Assembly (NCBI RefSeq): GCF_003534205.1
Contig: NZ_CP011102.1
Span: forward strand, 2,616,036-2,680,035
Length of the DNA stretch: 64,000 bases
Direction: 5' to 3'
DNA from: Listeria weihenstephanensis
GTDB taxonomy: Bacteria; Bacillota; Bacilli; Lactobacillales; Listeriaceae
Shown: positions 55,601 to 63,201 of the stretch, one piece after another
Numbering within the stretch: the stretch's first letter is position 1
Layout of the letters: each line of letters begins with the position of its first letter
Notes under the pieces: model-generated
Databases searched by the model: none
What the model saw: only the letters and a program-made list of their open reading frames with translations
Told to the model about the DNA's origin: nothing
Translations under genes and position numbers: made by a program

Positions 55601-57120
55601 GTTGCATTTCTATCATTTAGAAGTTGCTGTGCTTTATCAAGATTGCCTTGTAATTCTGCTTTTTTCGTTGTGTTTTTCACTTGATTCACAAGATTTTGCG
55701 CGTTATTAATTGCCGTTTGGTTTGTCGCGGCTAATATCGAGTTTGTTGCTGGACTGTTTGATGTGAACAAGCCGTTTACTGCATTTGTCGCTGCTGTTTG
55801 TCTTGCCAAGTCTTCTGATGCTGCATTTCTATCATTTAGAAGTTGCTGTGCTTTATCAAGATTGCCTTGTAATTCTGCTTTTTTCGTTGTGTTTTTCACT
55901 TGATTCACAAGATTTTGCGCGTTATTAATCGCCGTTTGGTTCGTCGCGGTTAATATCGAGTTTGTTGCTGGACTATTTGATGTGAACAAGCCGTTTACTG
56001 CATTTGTCGCTGCTGTTTGTCTTGCTGCTTCTGCGGCCGCTTCTGTTTCTGCTGCGGTACGCTCATTTAACAATCTTTGTGCTTTATCTAGATTCGTTTG
56101 TAATACTGCTTTTTTCGATGGATCTGCTACTTTATTTATAAGATTTTGCGCGTTATTGATTGCTGTTTGGTTCGTTGTAGATAAAATAGAGCTTGCTGCT
56201 GGATTGCCTCCTGTGAATAAACTATTTACTGCATTTGTTGCGGCTGCTTCTGCGGATTCCGCTGCTAGCCTTGCATTTAACAATTCTTGCGCTTTGTTTA
56301 AATTCGTTTGCAATGCAGCTCTTTTGTTTGCATCTGTTACTTTGTTTATAAGTGCTTGTGCATTGTTGATTGCTTGTTGATTGGTCGCTGCTTTAATCGA
56401 ACCGGAACTTGGTGTATCGTTCGTGAACAAAGCATTAACCGCGTTTTGTGCGTCTGTGTGTGTTGTTGTATCTAGCTGTGTTTGTGCCGTAGTGATTAGG
56501 TTCGTTAATCTTGTTTTTTCTGTAGAAGTCGGTACGCTTGTTGCTTTGCTTTTTGCAGCATCGATATTCGCTTGTGTAATTCCAGTCCCAATTTTAGTAA
56601 ACGTTGCGTCGCTGAAAAGGCCGTAGACTGCTTGACCATATGCCAGTAATGCTGAGTTATCGATTGCTGTCAACGTTACTTTTGCAATTCCTGGTCGTTC
56701 AAAACCACCAGAAGGCGTTAATGTTCTAATTTGAACAACACCTGCTCTTCGGCCCTTCAAGTCTACTGAAATACTGTCCGATACTCCTGTGTTTATTGTT
56801 TTATACTTCGTTATTATTTCCCCATCAGGCATTGTAATTTGAATACCGTAATTCTTATAAAACTTCGTCATATCTATCCACATTGTATTGGCCGAAACAG
56901 TAACCCAAGTAATATATACGTTTTCCTTTGAATGACTGGCGCTATAATCAGCAAACTCATTCGTATTTTGTAACGTGTATACTGGTGCTGCTGTTGCTTG
57001 GATGCCTTCTGCCGCTTGTGCTTGCTCCGTTAAAACGTTAAATGGAGTTGCTATGCTTGTTCCTAAAATCGATGCTACTGTAACCGTACTTACTAGTTTC
57101 TTGAATTGATTTTTCTTCAT
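52675..57120 (-). CDS. very large secreted repeat protein 2 (about 15 helical repeats plus three Ig-like modules)
   Basis: 1481 residues, paralogue of the 41300 protein. Signal peptide with the same FKKLVSTVTVASILGTS core; a distinct N-terminal domain (about 60-180); about fifteen helical repeats of about 73 residues (VNELFNNNNPESGAIKDTTN...AIDDAQKAID...KKNELQADLDKAKELL), many almost identical at DNA level; three C-terminal Ig-like modules (NLYITGTYTGAVTGLSIDIN, RYYGG). No known anchor. The start at 57120 has GAGGTAA upstream; an ATG 27 codons earlier is rejected since the signal peptide begins here. The plus-strand ORF of 337 codons opposite the repeats is a shadow. Confidence 0.87.
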   Translation of the reverse strand: MKKNQFKKLVSTVTVASILGTSIATPFNVLTEQAQAAEGIQATAAPVYTLQNTNEFADYSASHSKENVYITWVTVSANTMWIDMTKFYKNYGIQITMPDGEIITKYKTINTGVSDSISVDLKGRRAGVVQIRTLTPSGGFERPGIAKVTLTAIDNSALLAYGQAVYGLFSDATFTKIGTGITQANIDAAKSKATSVPTSTEKTRLTNLITTAQTQLDTTTHTDAQNAVNALFTNDTPSSGSIKAATNQQAINNAQALINKVTDANKRAALQTNLNKAQELLNARLAAESAEAAATNAVNSLFTGGNPAASSILSTTNQTAINNAQNLINKVADPSKKAVLQTNLDKAQRLLNERTAAETEAAAEAARQTAATNAVNGLFTSNSPATNSILTATNQTAINNAQNLVNQVKNTTKKAELQGNLDKAQQLLNDRNAASEDLARQTAATNAVNGLFTSNSPATNSILAATNQTAINNAQNLVNQVKNTTKKAELQGNLDKAQQLLNDRNATSEDLARQEAARKAFNDLFVGNNHTSNVLKPSTDFMAIFNAYQLIKDVKDPAVVAELESIYGKAVNLLNARNEEEAEAARQANAEKAVNDLFTLSNPATNSILATTNQTSINAAQNLINQVKNATKKAALQLNLNKAQQLLNDRNTAAADLPNQEAARKALNELFLANNPATNMLKPAVTLADITIAGNLLDKVKDPTVKAELQGLYDKAANLYVARQEALAEQARQTAAEKAVNELFVGYNPAMNVILEATDQVAIDKAQLAVNAVRDPLKKAEYQASLDKAKELLKLREEALADLAKQTAAEKAVNELFTDNKPSTGTVKDTTTQTAIDNAQKEINEVKDTAKKNELQTNLDKAQDLLDAKNEAAATEKEKQEAAEKAVNELFNNNNPESGAIKDTTNQKAIDDAQKAIDAVKDTTKKNELQADLDKAKELLAEKNEAAEEKAKEEAAEKAVNELFSNNNPESGAIKDTTNQTAIDDAQKAIDAVKDTTKKNELQADLDKAKELLAEKNEAAEEKAKEEAAEKAVNELFNNNNPESGAIKDTTNQKAIDDAQKAIDAVKDTTKKNELQADLDKAKELLDAKNEGTATERAAEKAVNELFKNDNPASDVIKDTTTQTAIDDAQKAIDAVEDTAKKAVLQADLDKAQSLLTAKNEEAAEKARQEAAANSVKDLFNNSDVNGTIKDATNQVAIGNTQKVIDAVKDLAKRAELQAQLDKAQAQLNARNPISGVVTKYTEGNLYITGTYTGAVTGLSIDINGKRYYGGEAKDGKIKFYVGDKNLKAGDVVVVNLYDASKQIQKSLPVQVVAPLKITVADYKIGDNYVTATYNDPEITKVGIVVDGTKYWGGDVKDGNVKFFAADKIKNANAEVIINFYDANNNLIGSQPVKITTTLSEITGANYKLGASNITGTFEGDMSKLAISINGTKYYGGTIAANGTYKFYVLDKKIQTTDTVIVYGYDAKNVLLTQKTVTITE
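53880..54500 (-). repeat. near-identical 219-bp tandem repeats within surface protein 2
   Basis: Three consecutive copies of a 219-bp (73-codon) unit are almost base-for-base identical here; a second run with the same 219-bp period lies around 55600-56040. Such identity at synonymous sites indicates recent slippage or recombination and predicts length variation. Confidence 0.8.
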
Positions 57121-57369
57121 GAATATAATTACCTCTTCCAATTTTTTATTTTTAATCGCTATTTTACACTTACTAAAAACTACAAATCCTTTCGCTCTCA
57201 CACCTAATGGACAGCTCTATATTGATCTCGTCTTAGATATCAGGGCAACTCCTCCTTTACAGATATGATATGGTTTATGAAATTTGAAATAGCTATATCT
57301 TTTTGTGTCCTCATTCATTTTTTGGATCTTGCTTTTGTTATGACTTAGCTCTTTTCACTGCCAGATTTC

Positions 57370-57443
57370 AGTATATAATTTAAATGTAAATCTGTTTTCT
57401 ATTTTGCAGAAAAATATATACGTATTTTCGAATATTTTGTGAC
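57370..57443 (-). promoter_or_regulatory. promoter signature S2 upstream of surface protein 2
   Basis: Minus strand: GTCACAAAATATTCGAAAAT (57424-57443), then TAGAAAACAGA, then TATACT (57370-57375). The distance from the first T of TAGAAAA to TATACT is 26 bases, the same as in S1 and S3. Confidence 0.7.
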
Positions 57444-57551
57444 TAGTGATGAAAGATGTTAACTTTATCCGTAACACTGATCTATAAAGTCCATTTTATT
57501 CGGATGCCGGAACGGTATACCATTGATCACTTGCGTATGCCTAGTCTGTGA

Positions 57552-57580
57552 AAAGATCCACTGACTTTCAATGGATCTTT
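57552..57580 (-). terminator. terminator of lipoprotein-regulator-small protein unit
   Basis: AAAGATCCA / TGGATCTTT stem of 9 bp with an 11-base loop, 17 bases after the stop codon of the small secreted protein. Confidence 0.65.
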
Positions 57581-57596
57581 CTATGCCCTTATTCAT

Positions 57597-57803
57597 TTAA
57601 TCATCCATTTTAAGCGTCGTATCATCCGTGACGTTGTTCAATTCTCGCTGTGTCGCATTATAGTCATCAGTGGATACACCTCGCACGCCTTGTGCCGCTC
57701 GAATTGGGCTTACCGATGTGTTGAACGGCGTGATGAGACTCGCTCCTATAACGGATATCACGGCTGTATTTATTACTACTTTTTGAATTTTCTTCTTTTT
57801 CAT
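57597..57803 (-). CDS. small secreted protein (68 aa)
   Basis: 68 residues: basic start MKKKKIQKVV, hydrophobic core (NTAVISVIGASLITPFN) and a likely cleavage after PIRAAQG, leaving a mature peptide of about 28 acidic residues ending LKMDD. The signal sequence resembles those of the two large surface proteins (ITPFN / ATPFNVL), so it may be the stub of a truncated surface protein or a genuine secreted peptide. A strong GAAGGAGA site precedes the ATG. It lies 21 bases after Crp-like regulator 2, in the same unit. Confidence 0.6.
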   Translation of the reverse strand: MKKKKIQKVVINTAVISVIGASLITPFNTSVSPIRAAQGVRGVSTDDYNATQRELNNVTDDTTLKMDD

Positions 57804-57824
57804 GATTTGATTCTCCTTCTAACT

Positions 57825-58541
57825 TTATGAAATGGCTCTTAACTTTGTTTCTAGTTTTTCTGTATTGACAAAAATGGAGCTCCGAACAGGGTAAATGCAG
57901 TCTTCTTCGTGGAGTTTTTGCAAGACGGTCGTAATCGTGTTTGGATTAAAGTTCGTGTATTGTGCAATCATGCCTTTGCTTATTTGTTTTGGAAAACAGA
58001 GTACATCCTTATCTTCCGCTTCTTTTCCGTATTTTTTGCCGAGCTCTAGCAACACGAGAATGACTCTCTCTTCTGTCGGTAATCTCCATAGTTCTTGACG
58101 AGCAAGCAACCTGTTTGTCATATTTTTCATGTGTACATAGTGATAGAGATAGCCCTCTTGCGTATTCATTATTTTCTCAATCAAGTCCTCTTTTCGGTAG
58201 CGCGTCACTTCCACCTCATCGGATATCACTGTAAAAATATAATCTGGACTACTTCCAAGTGTTAAATTAGACAAGCCGATAACATCATTTTCAGCAAAAA
58301 AATCTACGACTATTTTCCCGTCCAATGTTGCTGCTACAATGCCCTTTTCGATAAAATAAACATCATTTTCATCTGTCCCATCTTGAATGAGGATCTCTTG
58401 TTTCAGATAGTTTTTCTTCACGCCTTTGGTCGGAAAAATTAAATCGTCTTGTATAAATTCACGGAACTTTACTTCATTAAAACCTTCGCTAATACTGGCT
58501 TCCCCGTATAGTAGCCCCATATTAGTCTCTTTATCTTTCAT
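57825..58541 (-). CDS. Crp/Fnr-family regulator, PrfA-like (paralogue 2)
   Basis: 238 residues, same length and organisation as the protein at 43612: effector-type beta barrel (NDVYFIEKGIVAATLDGKIV), dimer helix (EGYLYHYVHMKNMTNRLL), winged helix (QISKGMIAQYTNFNPNTITTVLQKLHEEDCI). The recognition helix differs at few positions from paralogue 1, so the two may bind similar operators. Encoded 11 bases after the second DUF4352 lipoprotein and before the small secreted protein. Confidence 0.87.
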   Translation of the reverse strand: MKDKETNMGLLYGEASISEGFNEVKFREFIQDDLIFPTKGVKKNYLKQEILIQDGTDENDVYFIEKGIVAATLDGKIVVDFFAENDVIGLSNLTLGSSPDYIFTVISDEVEVTRYRKEDLIEKIMNTQEGYLYHYVHMKNMTNRLLARQELWRLPTEERVILVLLELGKKYGKEAEDKDVLCFPKQISKGMIAQYTNFNPNTITTVLQKLHEEDCIYPVRSSIFVNTEKLETKLRAIS

Positions 58542-58552
58542 CTGAAACCCTC

Positions 58553-59002
58553 CTAATCTTTAGGGAATACAATCAGCCATTCTGCCGCTTTGTCGTGACC
58601 AGGTTCAGGCGTATAGCTCATCCAACCTTCTTCCAAATCGACCGGAATCTCAAAATAAATATTCCCGTTCATCTCTTGTCCTGGCGCAATCGTGTGCCCC
58701 AAACTATCTTCTTTCATGCCGTACATCCGATAATTCGTATGGTTTGGATCTTTTAAGCTGAAATTGCCAGCTCCGATTCCTTGTGCTGCTTTTGACTTGT
58801 TTTTCACCGCTACTTCAACTTTCAAAATGACTTTCCGATCAGAAACCGCTTTTTCGCGCGTTATTTTTATGGGCTTTATTTTTAAATCTTTGGTCCCCAG
58901 TTCTCTGTTGATATCGGAGCTTGCGGATGCTTTACCACAACCTCCAAGCGCTATCATACTAGCAATGACAATAACCGATATAAGTGCGACTAATTTATTC
59001 AT
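58553..59002 (-). CDS. DUF4352-type lipoprotein (paralogue 2)
   Basis: 149 residues: signal MNKLVALISVIVIASMIALGGC with lipobox LGGC, and the same Ig-like domain as the 40758 protein (ILKVEVAVKNKSKAAQGIGA, NIYFEIPVDLEEGWMSY). Forms a unit with Crp-like regulator 2. That both paralogues sit beside a PrfA-like regulator or an operon near one suggests a functional link, which is inference. Confidence 0.82.
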   Translation of the reverse strand: MNKLVALISVIVIASMIALGGCGKASASSDINRELGTKDLKIKPIKITREKAVSDRKVILKVEVAVKNKSKAAQGIGAGNFSLKDPNHTNYRMYGMKEDSLGHTIAPGQEMNGNIYFEIPVDLEEGWMSYTPEPGHDKAAEWLIVFPKD

Positions 59003-59208
59003 GATTCGTTCCTTTCTTCTTGCCTAGTTTCATGGTATTTCAAGTATTGCATTTCTGCCTCGACTTGTTGCATCTCTCTTTCTATATCCCATGTGATGAG
59101 ATGCAACAGAACCAAGAATTTTGCAGATGTGGAGCACAGACTCACGTGATTTAGCTTAAAAAAGGTTTCCAAGTTGCATGCTTCATGTGTAGGACCTCTT
59201 ATTCCACG
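58999..59208 (-). pseudogene. start-less coding-like fragment, possible regulator remnant
   Basis: Between gadC copy B and the lipoprotein, the frame reads HEACNLETFF, KFLVLLHLITWDIE and EAEMQYLKYHE, ending four bases into the lipoprotein start (ATGA). It looks like the C-terminal helices of a MerR-type regulator, but no start codon or DNA-binding domain is present. An 11-bp inverted repeat (TGTTGCATCTC, 59066-59076 with 59098-59108) lies inside it. Probably the tail of a gene cut by rearrangement; low certainty. Confidence 0.3.
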
Positions 59209-60638
59209 GATAGTACGGTTTCTTCTTTTTCAGCTGATTTGGCTTTCTTTTTAGAGTGAACAGCGTAGATGACAAATGGGATTGTTGCTGTGATGATGAA
59301 GCTAACTGCTAGGATAATCTCATAGGACATGTCGCTGCTTTTAGTCAAGGACGCTGGTGGGAAAAAGGCGGATACGATTGCGGCGATTGACATGAGTAGA
59401 CCAACGCCGGCAACGATTAGTTTCACGACTTTACCACCTGGGATTTGATATGTGCGTTCTAGATTTTTCTTTTTCAAAACGAGAACGAAATATGCTAGGA
59501 AGAATAGGACGTATCCGATTAAATAGATGACTACAGTTAGTGAAATTGCGGTTAGGAATGATACGTTGTTGCCGCCACCGCCGAATGTTAGGACTGCTGC
59601 CCAGATGGAAACGATAACGCCTTGCACCATGATAAGCGGCACGGGAACGTTGTGTTTATTGGTTTTGCGGAATACGGACGGGATGATGCCTTTATCTGCA
59701 ACGGTTTGCATGCCTTTTGTTGGACCTACAATCCATGAGCTGACTTGTGCCATGACGCCGAACGCGATCATGAAGGCAATCAATTTAACGACCCACTCCA
59801 AGCTGTTTCCATTTTGCATGATGAGTGCTTTGAACGTTTGAACAACGCCAGAGCTTAAGGATAAATCGTGTGATGGTACGACAGAAGCTACAGATAGCCC
59901 GCCGATTGTGTTGAGTGCGATTCCGACAAAAATGAGTAGAATCATGGCTAACGGATAATCGCGTTTTGGATTTTTCATTTCATTGATGTGTGGTGCAGAG
60001 GCTTCAACGCCCATGTATGCGAGCATGAAGATGACTAGCGATGACATATCTGTCCATTTCGGAATGAAGCTCGATGCTGTGAACGAAATTGCAGCGTGAT
60101 GACCAGATTTTAAGTGGAAAATAGTTAAGAAAAATAGTGCTAAGACTGGAATCGTAATACCAACTACGAAGCCTAATTTTGCGAAGATAGCTGTCACTTT
60201 TGTACCTTTTAATTGTAGGAATGTCAAGCCCCAGAAAATAACAAGGACGGCGATAAATTTATACATCGGGTTGGAATCGAGTGCTGGGAAACTAATAACG
60301 TAAGATAGTGCGCCAATAATGAAGTAGATCATCGTGACAAAGCCGACTGTGATTTGGAACCATTGGAAGAATATCGCGGCGAATCCGTACTTTTCACCGA
60401 GCGTTTTACTTACCCAGCCAAATATGCCGCCTTCCTGGTAACCGTCTACTGTCGCGAGTTCCGCAGAGCAAAGTGACACTGGCAAAAACCATAAGAAACC
60501 ACATAGTAGCAAGAAGAACACGAGGGAAAATCCAGAAGTGGCGAATGTCGGGTATTCATAAACGGTGATAAAAAGGGAAGCTGTTATAGCGAAGAATCCG
60601 AATAGCGATAACGTTTTTGCTGAAGCTTGTTTTTTCAT
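59199..60638 (-). CDS. gadC: glutamate/GABA antiporter (copy B)
   Basis: 479-residue paralogue of the 48562 transporter: LSLFGFFAITASLFITVYEYPTFA, LAYMGVEASAPHINEMKN, and a shorter, lysine-rich C-terminal tail (SKKKAKSAEKEE), so its pH gating may differ. Downstream of gadB copy B with an 87-base gap containing a hairpin. Corresponds in position to gadT1 of L. monocytogenes. Confidence 0.92.
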   Translation of the reverse strand: MKKQASAKTLSLFGFFAITASLFITVYEYPTFATSGFSLVFFLLLCGFLWFLPVSLCSAELATVDGYQEGGIFGWVSKTLGEKYGFAAIFFQWFQITVGFVTMIYFIIGALSYVISFPALDSNPMYKFIAVLVIFWGLTFLQLKGTKVTAIFAKLGFVVGITIPVLALFFLTIFHLKSGHHAAISFTASSFIPKWTDMSSLVIFMLAYMGVEASAPHINEMKNPKRDYPLAMILLIFVGIALNTIGGLSVASVVPSHDLSLSSGVVQTFKALIMQNGNSLEWVVKLIAFMIAFGVMAQVSSWIVGPTKGMQTVADKGIIPSVFRKTNKHNVPVPLIMVQGVIVSIWAAVLTFGGGGNNVSFLTAISLTVVIYLIGYVLFFLAYFVLVLKKKNLERTYQIPGGKVVKLIVAGVGLLMSIAAIVSAFFPPASLTKSSDMSYEIILAVSFIITATIPFVIYAVHSKKKAKSAEKEETVLSVE

Positions 60639-60682
60639 TATTTATTTCCTCCTAAAATTTAATTAAGTAGTTAGAAAAGAGA

Positions 60683-60717
60683 GGAAAGCTGCGAACAACT
60701 ATGACTTGCGGCTTTCC
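60683..60717 (-). terminator. intercistronic hairpin between gadB and gadC (copy B)
   Basis: GGAAAGC / GCTTTCC stem with a 21-base loop and a following TCTCTTTT on the minus strand, just after gadB. Weaker than, but in the same position as, the hairpin of copy A. Confidence 0.55.
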
Positions 60718-60725
60718 AATTTTTC

Positions 60726-62114
60726 TTAATGTGTGAAGCCATGCGTTTTTGACGTATTGACATCGTGGTATAAAATATGTGCGTTGTTTAATTCTTTGAT
60801 ACTTTCGCTCAGGTCATTTTTGAAAGCTGTGACCATGTTTTGACCTAAGTCGCCGCGGCAAACGTAGCGCTGAATAATCGTGTTACCCATTTCTTTTGGA
60901 AGTGGATACGCCGGAACCTGCCAGCCTTTCATTTGCAAGCGATCCGCCAAGTCGTAAAGCGTCCACTCCACATCTGCATCGTCTTTTAGTTTGTAGCAAA
61001 CAATCGGTAAATTGTCGCCGTCGTTGTAAATTTCGAACAACCCTGCGTCGGCAACTGCTTGCGATAACTGCAAAGCGCCATCTCTTGTGCGCATGTGGAT
61101 TTGACGATAACCGTCGTAACCGAAGCGAAGGAAGTTGTAATATTGACCGATAATCTGACTAGCACTCCGTGAAAAATTGATTGCCATCGTCGGCATGTGT
61201 CCACCGAGATAACTCACATCAAACACCAATTCCTCTGGCAAATATTCCTTGTCACGCCATAAAATCCAACCAACGCCTGGGTAAACGAGACCGTATTTGT
61301 GTCCCGATGTATTAATCGAAACAACATTTGGTAAACGGAAATCCCACTCCAAATCCGGATCAACAAACGGCGTGAACATCGCGCCACTCGCGCCATCAAT
61401 GTGAATCACGACTTCATTGTCATGCGTGTGATTGTAGTCTTCCACAAGATCATTCAGCGTTTTGATATCATCAAATTTCCCAGTATAGGTGATGCCTAGA
61501 ATCCCAACAATTCCAATCGTGTACTCATCCACATAATCCATCACGATATCCGTGTCGATACTCAAATGCTCCTCGCTCATCGGAACCTCACGCATTTCGA
61601 TATCCCAGTAGACACAGAACTTCTCCCAGCAAACTTGGAATCCGGAGGAAATAACCAAATTTGGCTTTCTCGCATTAATATCTAGACCGCATTTACGTGC
61701 AGCGTTGCGCCATCTGAATTTCATCGCCATACCACCAAGCATACAAGCCTCACTTGAACCAACCGTCGACGTTCCCATGTAATGCTCCGACTCATCCGCG
61801 TTCCAAAGATCCGCCAACATGTTCACACAACTCGACTCAAGCTTTGCCGTCTGCGGATATTCCGACTTATCAATCGCATTTTTCTCCATCGTTTCCGCCA
61901 TGATTTGCTCCGCTTCCGGCTCCATATACGTTTGGCAGAAAGTAGCCAAGTTTTGTCTCGCAGAACCCTCATCAATCAGCTGATCCTTCACAAGTTGATA
62001 AGCGATTCGCGGGTCCACTGATTCCTTATTCATGCGTTTATCTGGTAAATCTTGACCTGACTCAAAAGATCCAAACACCGGTACATTACTTTGCTCTACA
62101 TTTGTTTTAAACAT
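60726..62114 (-). CDS. gadB: glutamate decarboxylase (copy B)
   Basis: 462-residue PLP-dependent decarboxylase, strongly similar to copy A: STVGSSEACMLGGMAMKFRW, HIDGASGAMFTPFVDP, SINTSGHKYGLVYPG with the PLP lysine, and the GFTH tail. Follows the hydrolase copy 2 by 56 bases. Probably the ancestral locus, as its neighbours (Mga-like regulator, hydrolase, gadB, gadC) match the order of the gadD1 region of L. monocytogenes. Confidence 0.94.
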   Translation of the reverse strand: MFKTNVEQSNVPVFGSFESGQDLPDKRMNKESVDPRIAYQLVKDQLIDEGSARQNLATFCQTYMEPEAEQIMAETMEKNAIDKSEYPQTAKLESSCVNMLADLWNADESEHYMGTSTVGSSEACMLGGMAMKFRWRNAARKCGLDINARKPNLVISSGFQVCWEKFCVYWDIEMREVPMSEEHLSIDTDIVMDYVDEYTIGIVGILGITYTGKFDDIKTLNDLVEDYNHTHDNEVVIHIDGASGAMFTPFVDPDLEWDFRLPNVVSINTSGHKYGLVYPGVGWILWRDKEYLPEELVFDVSYLGGHMPTMAINFSRSASQIIGQYYNFLRFGYDGYRQIHMRTRDGALQLSQAVADAGLFEIYNDGDNLPIVCYKLKDDADVEWTLYDLADRLQMKGWQVPAYPLPKEMGNTIIQRYVCRGDLGQNMVTAFKNDLSESIKELNNAHILYHDVNTSKTHGFTH

Positions 62115-62170
62115 ATTAATTCCTCCAATTATTTTTTTATTTTGAATATTCCGTTATATAAAAAGGCTAT

Positions 62171-63160
62171 TTAGACTAACTTGTTCACATTTTGCGTCGT
62201 TTCAACCACATAGGTAATCGGTTCTTTCGTATTTTCTAAAAGGGCATCCGTCAACGTGACGCTATTGATTTGATTATTTTCGTAGGAAGTGAAGTAGTAC
62301 GTCTTACTTTCCGAACACATCGATGCCACATATTGCGTGAAATCTGGGTCGCCGTTTTCTTTAATCACCGCGCCGTTCGGGATGCGGACACTATTCAAGA
62401 TGTACCACACATTCGTGATTGCTTCTTCCTCATTTTTCGCTGGAACCACGTTTTCTTTCAGGAATGCTGCGCGGACAAAACGTTCTGGAGGCGTGAATCC
62501 ACCTGGTAATTTACTTGTCCCCGTTCCTTGTGAGAAAGGTTTCGCGATGTAATCTCCGAATTTCACTGGTGCTAGTTGTTGCGCTTGTAAACCTGTGTAG
62601 TTGCGCAAGTTCTCAATATGCCATTCGAGACGCGGCGTGTTTGTCATGACGCCAACTGGGTTTTCCTTGATACGTAGCGTCGTTTCCGTCGGCTCAATCA
62701 CCGCGCAGCGTCCACTCTTATCGGTGAAAATCCAATGTAACGGCGTCGTAATCCCGAGTAACGCAACCGGTTGATCCACCAAGTTAATGTCCGCTAACTT
62801 CGCTTCCACATCCTCAATCGTCGCACACGTACCTAACATCCAAAGTAAGAATTCCTGCGGTGCCAAATTAATTTTCCCATCCACCGCTTCCGGCGCGTAA
62901 ACCGCTTCGCCTGGCAGATAAAGGGACGCACAACTCAAGCCCTTCTCATTTAACCCGTCTGCGAAAATGTACTTATCTAACTCTCTGCCAGCACCAACAA
63001 ACGCATACTCATTCGTGTAATTCACGCCATCTGTCGAAGATTCCCACGCATAATTCCTCGGGCTCACCGTCGGATTCGCCTCCAAGATAAAAGCGAAATC
63101 CATCGTTCTTGATAATACATGTTTCCCATCCAACGTTTCTAATACAAAGCTTGTGCACAT
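62171..63160 (-). CDS. choloylglycine hydrolase / penicillin V acylase family protein (copy 2)
   Basis: 329-residue Ntn hydrolase with Cys2 (MCTSFVLET); nearly identical to the copy at 44645 except near TSKLPGG, the middle and the last residues (NVNKLV against NVKQLA). Heads the gadB-gadC unit B. Ribosome site GAAGGAGAG. Likely helps bile or acyl-amide tolerance together with acid resistance. Confidence 0.9.
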   Translation of the reverse strand: MCTSFVLETLDGKHVLSRTMDFAFILEANPTVSPRNYAWESSTDGVNYTNEYAFVGAGRELDKYIFADGLNEKGLSCASLYLPGEAVYAPEAVDGKINLAPQEFLLWMLGTCATIEDVEAKLADINLVDQPVALLGITTPLHWIFTDKSGRCAVIEPTETTLRIKENPVGVMTNTPRLEWHIENLRNYTGLQAQQLAPVKFGDYIAKPFSQGTGTSKLPGGFTPPERFVRAAFLKENVVPAKNEEEAITNVWYILNSVRIPNGAVIKENGDPDFTQYVASMCSESKTYYFTSYENNQINSVTLTDALLENTKEPITYVVETTQNVNKLV

Positions 63161-63201
63161 AATTTAATTCTCTCCTTCAAAATTTTATTTAATTACTATA
63201 C

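Larger units (their letters stand above)
57121..57596 (-). other. long leader region of surface protein 2
   Basis: 476 bases without a supported gene. Holds promoter signature S2 (57370-57443) and a terminator (57552-57580). From the S2 -10 box to the start codon there are about 250 bases, unusually long compared with about 60 for S1, leaving room for post-transcriptional control; no known riboswitch is recognised. Confidence 0.55.

Noticed and set aside
59066-59108. 11-bp inverted repeat as a gadC terminator
   Set aside because: No T-run follows, the loop is 21 bases, and the repeat falls within a coding-like fragment; left as part of that feature.
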